64,000 nt of DNA from DATAZK01 sp965199805 (GCA_965199805.1 CBDATO010000001.1:2728001-2792000); one strand, 5' to 3'; shown: positions 36,945 through 46,102, counted from the stretch's first letter. Translations and numbers: made by a program. Notes: generated by a model not told the origin, from the sequence alone.

Positions 36945-36946
36945 CT
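36941..36946 (+). promoter_or_regulatory. -10 box of mec, leaderless
   Basis: TAACCT is followed by 7 nt and the GTG at 36954. There is no ribosome site. Confidence 0.45.
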
Positions 36947-36953
36947 CGCCGGC

Positions 36954-37352
36954 GTGCTCCAGCTCTCCCAGGACCAGTACGACGCGATGGTGGCGCATGC
37001 CCGGCGCGACCATCCCGACGAGGCCTGCGGCCTGATCGCCGGGCGCGACGGCCGTCCCGAGCGCTACCTGCCGATGGTCAATGCGGCGCGCTCGCCGACG
37101 TTCTACGAGTTCGACTCGCAGGAGCTGCTCGCGCTCTACCAGGACATGGACGAGCGCGACGAGGAGCCGGTGGTCATCTACCACTCGCACACGGCCACCG
37201 AGGCCTACCCCTCGCGCACCGACATCACGTACGCCAACGAGCCGGGCGCCCACTACGTACTCGTCTCCACCCGTGACCCCGAGGTGGCCGAGGTCCGGTC
37301 GTACCGGATCGTCGACGGCACGGTCGAGGAGGAGCCGATCACCATCGGGTGA
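36954..37352 (+). CDS. mec: Mec-type JAMM metallopeptidase (CysO-specific)
   Basis: This 132-residue JAB1/MPN zinc peptidase releases cysteine from the CysO-cysteine adduct. The JAMM motif is complete: Glu in DEACGLIAG near 23, HSHT near 76, then S and D in SRTD near 86-89. GTG start. The CysO and CysM genes follow. Processing of the CysO C-terminus is a possible second task (see findings). Confidence 0.9.
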   Translation: MLQLSQDQYDAMVAHARRDHPDEACGLIAGRDGRPERYLPMVNAARSPTFYEFDSQELLALYQDMDERDEEPVVIYHSHTATEAYPSRTDITYANEPGAHYVLVSTRDPEVAEVRSYRIVDGTVEEEPITIG

Positions 37353-37498
37353 CGTCCCCGCTGCGGGTGTGAGATCGCGCCGGACGCGGAATGCCCGCCG
37401 GTGCGCAGCGCTTGTCGCACACGGGCGTCCGCCCGACCAGCTCCAGATCATCGCCGCCGGAGATCCCGCCGGAGGCCCTCATGTTGCAGGATGGCGTC

Positions 37499-37777
37499 AT
37501 GGCTGTTCAGGTAAAGGTGCCGACGATCCTTCGTACGTACACGGGAGGGGCCAAGCTCGTCGAGGCCTCCGGTGACACGTTGGACGCGCTGCTGGCCGAT
37601 CTCGACGCGAACCACTCGGGTCTGCGCGGCCGGCTCATCGCCGACGACGGGTCGCTGCACCGCTTCGTGAACATCTACGTCAACAACGAGGACGTGCGCT
37701 TCCTCGGCTCGCTCGAGGCGCCCGTCAAGGACGGTGACACCGTGACAATCCTCCCGGCTGTCGCCGGCGGAAGCTGA
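37499..37777 (+). CDS. cysO: CysO sulfur-carrier protein
   Basis: This 92-residue ubiquitin-like protein carries sulfide as a C-terminal thiocarboxylate for cysteine synthesis. It matches Mtb CysO closely (VPTILRTYTGG, SGDTLDALLADL, HRFVNIYVNNEDVRFLG, DTVTILPAVAGG). The native C-terminus is GG-Ser instead of GG, so one residue must be removed before activation. ATG 37499 aligns with the Mtb start. The in-frame ATG at 37481 has GGAGG five nt upstream and could be the true start, adding six residues. Confidence 0.9.
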   Translation: MAVQVKVPTILRTYTGGAKLVEASGDTLDALLADLDANHSGLRGRLIADDGSLHRFVNIYVNNEDVRFLGSLEAPVKDGDTVTILPAVAGGS

Positions 37778-37805
37778 TCCCGGTTCAGAACGGCACACTG
37801 GTCCC

Positions 37806-38753
37806 GTGCGCTTCGACAGCCTGATCGACTCGGTGGGGCACACGCCCCTGGTCGGGCTGCCCCGCCTGTCCCCGTCCACCGATGTCCGGCTCTGGGCCAA
37901 GCTCGAGCAGGACAATCCCACCGGCTCCGTCAAGGACCGCCCGGCGCTGTGGATGGTCGCGGAGGCCGAGAAGCAGGGCCTGCTGCATCCCGGCTCGACG
38001 GTGCTGGAGCCGACCTCGGGCAACACCGGCATCTCGCTGGCGATGGTGTGTGCCCAGCGCGGCTACAAGCTGGTGTGCGTCATGCCGGAGAACACCTCGG
38101 AGGAGCGCCGCACGCTGCTGCGGATGTGGGGCGCGGAGATCGTGTCCTCGCCGGCCGCCGGCGGCAGCAACGAGGCGGTCGCCGTCGCCAAGCGCATGGC
38201 GTCCGAGCACCCCGACTGGGTGATGCTCTACCAGTACGGCAACCCGGCGAACGCGCTGGCGCACTACGAGTCCACCGGGCCCGAGCTGCTGGCCGACCTG
38301 CCGACCATCACGCACTTCGTCGCCGGGCTCGGCACCACGGGCACGCTCATGGGCGCCGGTCGCTACCTGCGCGAGCAGGTGCCCGACATCAAGATCGTCG
38401 CGGCCGAGCCCCAGTACGGCGACCTGGTCTACGGCCTGCGCAACATCGACGAGGGCTTCATCCCCGAGCTGTACGACAGCAACGTGCTCACCACGCGCTA
38501 CTCGGTCGACCACACGGCGGCCCTGCGACGCACGCGCGAGCTGGTGCAGCAGGAGGGCATCTTCGCCGGCATCTCCACCGGCGCGATCCTGCACGCCGCC
38601 CTGGGCCAGGCCGACAAGGCCGTGGCCGCCGGGGAGCGCGCCGACATCGCCTTCATCGTCTGCGACGGCGGGTGGAAGTACCTGTCGACCGGGGCGTACG
38701 CCGGCACCCTCGAGGAGGCCGAGGCGGCGCTCGAGGGCCAGCTTTGGGCGTGA
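37806..38753 (+). CDS. cysM: CysM-type cysteine synthase (CysO-dependent)
   Basis: This 315-residue PLP enzyme has GTG 37806. It makes the CysO-cysteine adduct from O-phosphoserine (family knowledge, Mtb CysM). The Schiff-base Lys is in PTGSVKDRP near 43, with the phosphate loop GLGTTGT near 177. The Arg that favours O-phosphoserine corresponds to the R of VYGLRNIDEGF. The C-terminus ALEGQLWA is nearly identical to the mycobacterial enzyme. Confidence 0.92.
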   Translation: MRFDSLIDSVGHTPLVGLPRLSPSTDVRLWAKLEQDNPTGSVKDRPALWMVAEAEKQGLLHPGSTVLEPTSGNTGISLAMVCAQRGYKLVCVMPENTSEERRTLLRMWGAEIVSSPAAGGSNEAVAVAKRMASEHPDWVMLYQYGNPANALAHYESTGPELLADLPTITHFVAGLGTTGTLMGAGRYLREQVPDIKIVAAEPQYGDLVYGLRNIDEGFIPELYDSNVLTTRYSVDHTAALRRTRELVQQEGIFAGISTGAILHAALGQADKAVAAGERADIAFIVCDGGWKYLSTGAYAGTLEEAEAALEGQLWA

Positions 38754-38757
38754 CCGC

Positions 38758-39555
38758 GTGAGTGAGGCGCCGATCGGCGTCTTCGACTCCGGGGTCGGCG
38801 GCCTGACGGTCGCCCGGGCGATCCTCGACCAGCTGCCCAACGAGCCGCTGCTCTACGTCGGCGACACCGCGCACAGCCCGTATGGACCCCGCCCGATCGC
38901 CGACGTGCGCAGGCTGGCGCTCGACGTCATGGACGACCTGGTCGAACGCGGCGTGAAGATGCTGGTCATCGCGTGCAACGCGGCCAGCGCGGCCTGCCTG
39001 CGCGACGCCCGGGAGCGCTACCCGGTGCCGGTCGTCGAGGTGGTGCTGCCGGCCGTGCGGGCCGCGGTGCGGGCGACGCGCAACGGCCGGGTGGGCGTCA
39101 TCGCCACCAAGGTGACGGTCAGCAGCGGCGCGTACGACGACGCCTTCGCCGCCGCCAATCAGGTGCGCCTCACCACGTCGGCCTGCCCGAAGTTCGTCGA
39201 GTTCGTGGAACGGGGAGAGACGAACTCGTCCGAGCTCATCCGGCTGGCCGAGGTCTACCTCGAGCCGTGTCTGAAGGCAGGGGTCGACACCGTGGTGCTC
39301 GGCTGCACGCACTACCCGTTGCTGGCGGGCGTGATCTCGTACGTGATGGGCGACGACGTCGTCCTGGTCAGCAGCGCCGAGGAGACGGCCCGCGACGTCT
39401 TCAAGAAGCTCGCGTTCCACGACCTCTTCCGCCCCGATCACCTGGGCCCGCCGGTGCACTCGTTCGAGTCGACGGGCGACCCCGAGATCTTCCGCCGCCT
39501 GGGCCGGCGCTTCCTCGGGCCGGAGATCGGCGACCTGCACGGGGTCGACGCGTGA
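38758..39555 (+). CDS. murI: glutamate racemase
   Basis: This 265-residue enzyme supplies D-glutamate for peptidoglycan. It begins PIGVFDSGVGGLTV. The two catalytic cysteines are in ACNAASAAC near 74 and LGCTHYPLL near 182. GTG 38758 follows the cysM stop after 4 bp. The rhomboid gene found between cysM and murI in Mtb is absent here. Confidence 0.92.
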   Translation: MSEAPIGVFDSGVGGLTVARAILDQLPNEPLLYVGDTAHSPYGPRPIADVRRLALDVMDDLVERGVKMLVIACNAASAACLRDARERYPVPVVEVVLPAVRAAVRATRNGRVGVIATKVTVSSGAYDDAFAAANQVRLTTSACPKFVEFVERGETNSSELIRLAEVYLEPCLKAGVDTVVLGCTHYPLLAGVISYVMGDDVVLVSSAEETARDVFKKLAFHDLFRPDHLGPPVHSFESTGDPEIFRRLGRRFLGPEIGDLHGVDA

Positions 39556-40298
39556 AGCTCACCGTCCTCGGCTGCGCCGGCACCTTCCCCGGCCCCCGCA
39601 CCCCCTGCTCGTCCTACGTCGTCGAGCACGAGGGCTACCGACTGCTCATCGACGTCGGCAACGGCGCGCTCGGGCCGTTGCAGGAGCACATCGGCCTGCT
39701 CGGCATCGACGCGGTGCTGGTCTCGCACCTGCACGGTGACCACTGCCTGGACCTGGTCGCCTACTCGTACGCGCTGCGCTACCACCCCGAGGGCCCGCTG
39801 CCGCGCATGCCGGTCTACGGCCCGGTCGCGACCCGGCACCGGCTCTGCGGCGCGTTCGACGACTGGCCGTCCGACGGGCTCTCCGACGTCTTCGACTTCC
39901 GCGGCATCCGGGCCGGCACCCGCGAGATCGGCCCGTTCGAGGTCGAGCTCGACCGCGTACGCCATCCCATCGAGGCGTACGGGGTGCGCCTCACGGCCGG
40001 CGGGCGCTCGTTCACCTACTCCGGTGACACCAGCAGCTGCAAGCAGGTCGAGGTGCTCGCCCGCGAGAGCGACCTCTTCCTCTGCGAGGCCAGCTGGCCG
40101 CACTCGCCCGACAACCCGCCCGGCATCCACATGAGCGGGCGCGACGCCGGCGAGGCCGCCGCCAACGCGGGCGCCCACCGGCTGGTGCTCACGCACATGG
40201 TGCCGTGGGCAGACAAGCAGGCTCTGGCGGACGAGGCGCGCACCCAGTTCGACGGCACGATCGAGATCGCCGCGTCCGGAAGCTCGTACGAGATCTGA
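39552..40298 (+). CDS. beta-lactamase-fold phosphodiesterase (Rv1339-like)
   Basis: This 248-residue protein has GTG 39552 overlapping the murI stop. It starts KLTVLGCAGTFPGPRTPCSSYVV. The metal motif is SHLHGDHCLDL near 58, with additional ligands in GDTSSC near 157 and LTHMVPW. Mtb Rv1339 at the same locus is described as an atypical cyclic-AMP phosphodiesterase. The same role is inferred here from sequence and synteny. Confidence 0.85.
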   Translation: MKLTVLGCAGTFPGPRTPCSSYVVEHEGYRLLIDVGNGALGPLQEHIGLLGIDAVLVSHLHGDHCLDLVAYSYALRYHPEGPLPRMPVYGPVATRHRLCGAFDDWPSDGLSDVFDFRGIRAGTREIGPFEVELDRVRHPIEAYGVRLTAGGRSFTYSGDTSSCKQVEVLARESDLFLCEASWPHSPDNPPGIHMSGRDAGEAAANAGAHRLVLTHMVPWADKQALADEARTQFDGTIEIAASGSSYEI

Positions 40299-40307
40299 GG
40301 AACTGAC

Positions 40308-41021
40308 GTGACCGAAACCCCCCGCGCAGACGGGCGGGCCAGCGACGAGCTGCGCCCGATCACCATCGAGCGTGGCTGGCAGCCGCATCCGGCGGGATCC
40401 GTGCTGATCTCGTTCGGCGCGACGCGCGTGCTGTGCGCGGCGAGCGTCTCGCGTGAGGTGCCGCGCTGGCGCCGGGGCAGTGGCCTCGGCTGGGTCACCG
40501 CGGAGTACGCGATGCTGCCGAGCGCGACCAACACCCGTAGCGACCGCGAGTCGGTCAAGGGCAGGGTCGGCGGGCGTACGCACGAGATCAGCCGGCTGAT
40601 CGGCCGGGCGCTGCGCCCCTGCGTCGACCTCGCCAAGCTCGGCGAGAACACCATCGCCATCGACTGCGACGTGCTCGTCGCCGACGGCGGCACCCGCACC
40701 GCGGCCGTCACCGGCGCCTACGTCGCCCTCGCCGACGCGCTCCGCTCGCTCGGCAAGGAGGCGGCGCTGGTCGGTTCGGTGTCCGCGGTGAGCGTCGGCG
40801 TCATCGACGGCATCCCGCGTCTGGACCTGCCGTACGAGGAGGACGTGCGCGCCGGCACCGACATGAACGTCGTCGTCACCGGTGACGGCCGCTTCGTCGA
40901 GGTGCAGGGCACCGCCGAAGGGGTGCCCTTCGACCGCAGCGAGCTCGACGCGCTGCTCGACCTGGCCGTCGGCGGCTGCGCCACCCTGGCGTCGCTGCAG
41001 CAGGCCGCGCTCGCGGGCTGA
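40308..41021 (+). CDS. rph: ribonuclease PH
   Basis: This 237-residue phosphorolytic exonuclease trims tRNA 3' ends. RPITIERGWQPHPAGSVLISFG, the conserved RGSGLGWVTAEYAMLPSATNTR and GRALRPCVDL are typical. GTG 40308 is preceded by GAGGAAC. It is part of the murI-Rv1339-rph-rdgB block. Confidence 0.93.
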   Translation: MTETPRADGRASDELRPITIERGWQPHPAGSVLISFGATRVLCAASVSREVPRWRRGSGLGWVTAEYAMLPSATNTRSDRESVKGRVGGRTHEISRLIGRALRPCVDLAKLGENTIAIDCDVLVADGGTRTAAVTGAYVALADALRSLGKEAALVGSVSAVSVGVIDGIPRLDLPYEEDVRAGTDMNVVVTGDGRFVEVQGTAEGVPFDRSELDALLDLAVGGCATLASLQQAALAG

Positions 41022-41022
41022 C

Positions 41023-41628
41023 GTGCCCACACTCGTGCTCGCCAGCCGCAACGAGGGCAAGCTCGTCGAGCTGCGCCGCATCCTCGGCCCGGCGTACGAC
41101 CTCGTCGGGCTGCCGGACGACGCGCCCGACGTGGCGGAGACCGGCGCCACCTTCGAGGAGAACGCACTGCTCAAGGCGCACGCGGCCGTGGCGGTCACCG
41201 GCTTGCCGGCGGTCGCCGACGACAGCGGACTGACCGTCGACGCCCTCAACGGGATGCCGGGCGTGCTCTCGGCGCGCTGGTCGGGGCTGCCGCAGGGCGA
41301 CCCGACCCGCGACGACGCCAACCTGCGCCTCGTGCTCGCCCAGCTCGAGGACACCCCGGGGGAGCGCCGCGGCGGCAGCTTCGTCTGCGCGGCCGCTGTC
41401 GCGATTCCCGGCGGCCGGGCCCATGTCGTACGTGGGGAGATGCGGGGCACCGTCCTGACCGCGCCCCGCGGTACGAACGGCTTCGGCTACGACCCGATCT
41501 TCCTGCCCGAGGGCGGCGACCGCACGACCGCCGAGCTCGAGGCCGAGGAGAAGGACGCGATCAGCCACCGCGGCCGCGCGTTCCGCACCCTCGCCGCCGA
41601 CCTGCCCGCCCTGCTGCTCGTCGACTGA
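41023..41628 (+). CDS. rdgB: XTP/dITP diphosphatase (RdgB/HAM1)
   Basis: This 201-residue pyrophosphatase removes non-canonical purine nucleotides. LVLASRNEGKLVELRRIL near 4 is the SXNXXK nucleotide motif. ETGATFEENALLKA, ADDSGLTVDALNG and GTNGFGYDPIF follow. GTG 41023 follows the rph stop by 1 bp, so the pair is probably coupled. Confidence 0.92.
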   Translation: MPTLVLASRNEGKLVELRRILGPAYDLVGLPDDAPDVAETGATFEENALLKAHAAVAVTGLPAVADDSGLTVDALNGMPGVLSARWSGLPQGDPTRDDANLRLVLAQLEDTPGERRGGSFVCAAAVAIPGGRAHVVRGEMRGTVLTAPRGTNGFGYDPIFLPEGGDRTTAELEAEEKDAISHRGRAFRTLAADLPALLLVD

Positions 41629-41650
41629 CCCGCAGGCGGGGCAGCCGCTC

Positions 41651-43201
41651 CTAGAAGGTGCAGCGGTTGCCGGCGTCGTTGGCGCTCACCGGGGTGGTGG
41701 CGGCCGGCGTCGGCGTCGCGCTCGGCTCCACCGACGGGGTCTCGGTCGGCTGGATCGGCACGTCGGTGACGGCCACCTCGCGCACCTCGGTGTAGTTGGC
41801 ACCCACCACCAGGACGACCCCGTTCGTCACCGTGTCGTCACGCAGGAGCTTGGAGCCCGGCACGGCCGAGGCGACCGTCTGCGCGACGTCCTGCTCGCCG
41901 GTCGCGTAGCGCACGACGGAGGTGGCGTAACCGGTCTTCGCGGCCGGCCCGGCCACGCCGGTGCGGAAGCCCTCCTTGGCGAGGGAGGTGGTGACGCCCT
42001 GGGCAAGGCCGACGCGGCCGACGCCGTCCTCCACGGTGACCAGGATCTGCGCGGGCGGCACGTTGACGTCGACCGGCTCGCGCGACGGGGTCACCGACGG
42101 GGTGGCCCGGGGTGCTGTGGCGGTGGACACGGTCTCGTTGCGCAGCTTGGCCATCATGGCCTCGAACGCGGTCTGCTCGAGGACCTGCACGCTGCCGACG
42201 CTCTCGGTCTCACCCTTGGGGATGATCTCCAGGACGTTGGCGTCGTCGGCGAAGACGCGGCCGAGGTCGCTGTCGTCGAAGCTCAGCGAGCGCTGCGGGA
42301 CGGTCTCGAAGAACAGCTGGTTGGTGCCGACCCCGCGCAGGCGCACGGCCAGCTTCTCCAGGTCGGTGAGCGAGGTGTCCTGGTCGAGGGTAAGGGCGTG
42401 GTTCAGCGCGGTGAGCAGGTGGGTGATGGCGATCGGATTGAACAGCACACCGGTCTGACTCGCGGCCCGGAAGACGGAGCCGAGGAACTGCTGCTGGCGC
42501 TTGATGCGGTCGATGTCGCCGTCGGGCAGGCCGTGGCGTTGGCGGACGAAGGCGACGGCGGACTGCCCGGCCACCTTCTGCGGCCCGTACACCCCGTGGA
42601 AGCCGCTGTACCCGTCGCTGATGTTCGTGATCGTGCCGCCGTCGGGGCCGGTCTCGGTCACGGTGGACGGCAGGATGCACACCTCGACGCCGTTCAGCGC
42701 CTTGCTGATGTCGGAGAAGCCCTCGAGGTCCACCGACACGTAATGGTCGATCTTGATGTTGGTCATGTTCTCGACCGTCTGGACGAGCAGCGACGCCCCG
42801 CCGTCCTCGATGGCCGAGTTGAATTTGTCCATGTGTGCCGGAACGGTCTTCTGCGTCTTCTCGTCGAGGTAGGCGGGGATCTCGACCAGCGTGTCGCGGG
42901 GGAAGGAGACCATCGTCGTGGTGCCGTTGGCATCGAGGTGGGCGAGGATCGTGGTGTCGCTGCGCTGGCCCTCGACGCCGGTGCCGTACTCGCCGGAGGT
43001 GCCCGCGCGGCTGTCGGTGCCGACCAGCAGCCAGTTCTGACTGCCGGCGGGGGCGGCGGCGGGGCGGTCCTCCGCGAACTTGATGGTGACCCGGTTGATC
43101 GACCCGTTGAACCAGGTCACGACCGCGTAGCCGCCGACGCTGAGGATCAGGACGGCCACCGACAGCAGCGCGACGAGGACCTTCGCCCCGCGCGCCAGCA
43201 C
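41651..43201 (-). CDS. LCP-family protein with LytR_C domain
   Basis: This 516-residue wall-polymer ligase has GTG 43201. It has a membrane helix at 6-28, an LCP catalytic domain (about 55-300: LLVGTDSRAG, RSDTTILAHLD, SFPRDTLVEIP, DHYVSVDLEGF, FVRQRHGLPDGDIDRIKRQQQF) and a C-terminal LytR_C domain (about 390-480, ILVTVEDGVGRVGLAQGV). A Thr/Pro tail follows. Compared with the LCP protein at 21884 it has the extra C-terminal domain and a short cytoplasmic part. It is monocistronic. Confidence 0.9.
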   Translation of the reverse strand: MLARGAKVLVALLSVAVLILSVGGYAVVTWFNGSINRVTIKFAEDRPAAAPAGSQNWLLVGTDSRAGTSGEYGTGVEGQRSDTTILAHLDANGTTTMVSFPRDTLVEIPAYLDEKTQKTVPAHMDKFNSAIEDGGASLLVQTVENMTNIKIDHYVSVDLEGFSDISKALNGVEVCILPSTVTETGPDGGTITNISDGYSGFHGVYGPQKVAGQSAVAFVRQRHGLPDGDIDRIKRQQQFLGSVFRAASQTGVLFNPIAITHLLTALNHALTLDQDTSLTDLEKLAVRLRGVGTNQLFFETVPQRSLSFDDSDLGRVFADDANVLEIIPKGETESVGSVQVLEQTAFEAMMAKLRNETVSTATAPRATPSVTPSREPVDVNVPPAQILVTVEDGVGRVGLAQGVTTSLAKEGFRTGVAGPAAKTGYATSVVRYATGEQDVAQTVASAVPGSKLLRDDTVTNGVVLVVGANYTEVREVAVTDVPIQPTETPSVEPSATPTPAATTPVSANDAGNRCTF

Positions 43202-43460
43202 TGATCTGCCTGCTCGTCCGGTAACGGCTCGGCCCCCTTCGGCGGCGCTCCCCGCCGGCGCGGGAGCAGCGTCTGACTGCCAAGGATAGTTGTGTCGGCG
43301 TGCATCTTCGGTGGAGATCGGCTGAGAGCCTGCCGTGTACGCCGCCGCCCGCCCGGCGGCGCACGGGTGTCCTTCTCACGGCGACGGGGTATCTGCCGAC
43401 AGTTCTGGCCACGAGGGCAGGCGTCCGATCGGGCGGAACTCGGCAAACAAGGAGTGCGGG
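43202..43460. other. divergent intergenic region
   Basis: The 259 bp between the divergent LCP and sugar-porter genes contain no gene. A TATCCT hexamer facing the LCP gene (43283-43288, minus strand) is a possible -10. I see no strong palindrome. Confidence 0.4.
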
Positions 43461-44939
43461 ATGACCTTGCTCGACCCGGCCACGGGAGCATCCGAGGGCG
43501 ACGGGTCACCGCCCGCGTCGAGGTCGAAAGCAACGACCGCCGGTGGACCATCCGGTCCGGACGCGAAGAAGGTCCAGCGCCACGTCGTGGCCGCCGCGGC
43601 CGTCACTGCGCTGGGAGGCCTGCTCTTCGGCTACGACACCGGCGTCGTCTCCGGGGCGCTGCTCTTCCTCAAGACCGACTTCGGCGGCCTCTCCTCATTC
43701 CGGCAGGAGCTGGTCACCAGCCTGCTGCTGGTCGGCGCGATGGTCGGGGCGCTGACCGCCGGGCGGGTGGCGGATGCGGTCGGTCGCCGCAAGACCATCT
43801 TCGTGACGGCACTCATCTTCATCGTGGGCGTACTGCTCGCGGCCTTCGCGCCCGCGTACTGGGTGCTGATCGTGGCCCGCTTCGTCATCGGGCTCGCGGT
43901 CGGCTCGGCGTCGATGACCGTGCCGCTCTACATCGGTGAGCTCGCCCCGCCCAAGATCCGCGGGGCGCTGGTCAGCCTCAACCAGCTCGCGATCACCAGC
44001 GGCATCCTCGGCTCCTACCTCATCGACTACGGGCTCGCCGACACCAAGAACTGGCGGCTGATGTTCGGCCTCGCGGCGGTCCCGGCCGTGCTGCTGGCCG
44101 TCGGCATCCTCACGCAGAGGGAGAGCCCGCACTGGCTGATCCGGGTCGGTCGTGAGGACGAGGCGCGGATCGTGCTGCGGCAGCTGCGTGCGCCCGAGGA
44201 GATCGAGCCCGAGGTCGAGGAGGTCAAGAAGGTCGCCCGGGTCGAGGCCAAGGGCAACGCCAAGGAGCTGCTCGCCAAGGGCGTGCGGCCGGCGCTGTGG
44301 GTCGGCGTGCTGCTGGCCGTCTTCCAGCAGGTCACCGGCATCAACACCGTCATCTACTACGCCCCCTCGCTGCTGCAGGGAGCCGGGCTGGGTGACAACG
44401 CCGCCCTGCTCGCCAACGTCGTGAACGGCGCGGTCAACGTGCTGCTCACCATCGTGGCCATCCGGCTGCTGGACCGCACGGGACGTCGCCCGCTGCTGCT
44501 GTTCGGCACCGGGGGCATGGCGATCGGTCTGGTCGTCACGGCCTGCGCCTTCCTGAGCGGCGACGAGCTGCACGGGGCCACCGCGTACGTCGGCATCGCC
44601 GGCCTGCTGATCTACACCGGGTCGTTCGCCATCGGCCTCGGGCCGGTGTTCTGGCTGGTGATCGCCGAGATCTACCCGCTGCGTATCCGCGGTCAGGCGA
44701 TGAGCGTCGCGACCATGGCGAACTGGGGCGCGAACTTCGTCGTGACCATCTCGTTTTTGACACTGCTCGACGCCATCTCGGCCAAGGGCGTCTTCTTCCT
44801 CTTCGCCTTCCTCACCGTGCTGGCGCTCATCTACTTCTACAAGCGGATCCCGGAGACGAAGGGCCGCAGCCTGGAGGAGATCGAGCGTGAGCTCGGCGCC
44901 ACGATGACCGAGAAGGGGGTGCTCGCCCCCTCCGCCTGA
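43461..44939 (+). CDS. MFS sugar porter
   Basis: This 492-residue transporter with 12 helices is a proton symporter or facilitator for a monosaccharide. The signatures are GGLLFGYDTGVVSGAL near 53, GRVADAVGRRKTIF, VPLYIGELAPPKIRG, QQVTGINTVIYYAPSL and PETKGRSLEEIE. ATG 43461 has AAGGAG 7 nt upstream. The N-terminal 35 residues form a polar extension. No sugar kinase is adjacent, so the substrate is open. Confidence 0.9.
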   Translation: MTLLDPATGASEGDGSPPASRSKATTAGGPSGPDAKKVQRHVVAAAAVTALGGLLFGYDTGVVSGALLFLKTDFGGLSSFRQELVTSLLLVGAMVGALTAGRVADAVGRRKTIFVTALIFIVGVLLAAFAPAYWVLIVARFVIGLAVGSASMTVPLYIGELAPPKIRGALVSLNQLAITSGILGSYLIDYGLADTKNWRLMFGLAAVPAVLLAVGILTQRESPHWLIRVGREDEARIVLRQLRAPEEIEPEVEEVKKVARVEAKGNAKELLAKGVRPALWVGVLLAVFQQVTGINTVIYYAPSLLQGAGLGDNAALLANVVNGAVNVLLTIVAIRLLDRTGRRPLLLFGTGGMAIGLVVTACAFLSGDELHGATAYVGIAGLLIYTGSFAIGLGPVFWLVIAEIYPLRIRGQAMSVATMANWGANFVVTISFLTLLDAISAKGVFFLFAFLTVLALIYFYKRIPETKGRSLEEIERELGATMTEKGVLAPSA

Positions 44940-44977
44940 TCGGCTCACCCGCCTGACCGCCGTCGGACGGTCCGTCA

Positions 44978-44983
44978 TAGCGT
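44978..44983 (+). promoter_or_regulatory. -10 box of epoxide hydrolase, leaderless
   Basis: TAGCGT lies 6 nt before the ATG at 44990, and there is no ribosome site. Confidence 0.45.
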
Positions 44984-44989
44984 GCCGGC

Positions 44990-46102
44990 ATGGCGCTGAC
45001 GCTCGAGCCGTCCTCCCTCGCGGTACCCGAGTCGGTGCTGGTGGACCTGCGTGAACGGCTTGCCCGGGTGCGCCTGCCCAACGCGGTCGACGGCGTCGGC
45101 TGGGAGCAGGGCACCGAGCTGGCGTTCCTCACCGACGTGCTCGCGTACTGGCGCGCGTCCTACGACTGGCGGCAGGCGGAAGCCCGGCTCAACCGCTACG
45201 AGCAGGCCGTCGCCACCATCGACGGACAGCCCATCCACGTCATCCACGCCCGCAGCGACCGGCCCGACGCGATGCCGCTGCTGCTCACGCACGGCTGGCC
45301 GGGATCGGTGACGGAGTTCCTCGACGTGCTCGAACCGCTCCGGGCGGACTTCCACGTGGTGGCGCCGTCGCTGCCGGGGTTCACCCTCTCCGGGCCCACC
45401 GCGCAGCGCGGCTGGAACCCGCGCCGCATCGCCGGCGCCTGGGCGGAGGTCATGGAGGCGCTCGGCTACGCGCGCTACGGACTGCAGGGCGGCGACTGGG
45501 GCGCCATCGTCTCCTCCAACCTGGCCGACCTGCACTCCGAGCGCATCACCGGACTGCACCTCAACTTCGTCGTGGCCCGCCCGCCGGCCGGTGATCACCC
45601 GCTGTCATCCGACGACGTAGCGGCGCTGGAGAAGACCAAGCTGTGGCGTGAGACCGGCGCCGGCTACCAGGAGATCCAGGGCACCAAGCCGCAGTCGCTC
45701 GGCTACGGGCTGCAGGACTCGCCGGCCGGGCTCGCCGGCTGGATCCTCGAGAAGTTCCGCGAGTGGAGCGACGCCGACATCCGTGACGCCTTCACCTTCG
45801 ACCGGCTGCTGGACAACGTCACCGCGTACTGGGTCACCGGTACGGCCACGTCGTCGCTGCGTATCTACTGGGAGATGCGGCAGGCCGGCGCAGACGCGTT
45901 GCCGCACGCCCGCATCGAGGTGCCGACCGCCATCGCCATGTTTCCGGGCGAGATGTACTACCCGCCGAAGCCGTGGATCGAGGCGGCCTACCACGTCGTG
46001 CGCTGGTCGGAGCCGGCGCGCGGGGGCCATTTCGCGGCCATGGAGGCGCCGGACGAATTCGTCGCGGATGTCCGGGAGTTCTTCGCCTCGCTACCGGCCT
46101 GA
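44990..46102 (+). CDS. epoxide hydrolase (EHN + alpha/beta hydrolase)
   Basis: This 370-residue protein resembles microsomal epoxide hydrolases. The N-terminal EHN domain spans about 1-100 (DLRERLARVRLPNAVDGVGWEQG; YDWRQAEARLNRY). The oxyanion motif HGWPGS lies near 101. The nucleophile Asp is in QGGDWGAIVS near 168. The cap region and C-terminal catalytic His in ARGGHFAAMEAPD near 349 follow. It should open an epoxide to a diol. It overlaps the convergent membrane-protein gene by 12 bp. Confidence 0.87.
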   Translation: MALTLEPSSLAVPESVLVDLRERLARVRLPNAVDGVGWEQGTELAFLTDVLAYWRASYDWRQAEARLNRYEQAVATIDGQPIHVIHARSDRPDAMPLLLTHGWPGSVTEFLDVLEPLRADFHVVAPSLPGFTLSGPTAQRGWNPRRIAGAWAEVMEALGYARYGLQGGDWGAIVSSNLADLHSERITGLHLNFVVARPPAGDHPLSSDDVAALEKTKLWRETGAGYQEIQGTKPQSLGYGLQDSPAGLAGWILEKFREWSDADIRDAFTFDRLLDNVTAYWVTGTATSSLRIYWEMRQAGADALPHARIEVPTAIAMFPGEMYYPPKPWIEAAYHVVRWSEPARGGHFAAMEAPDEFVADVREFFASLPA

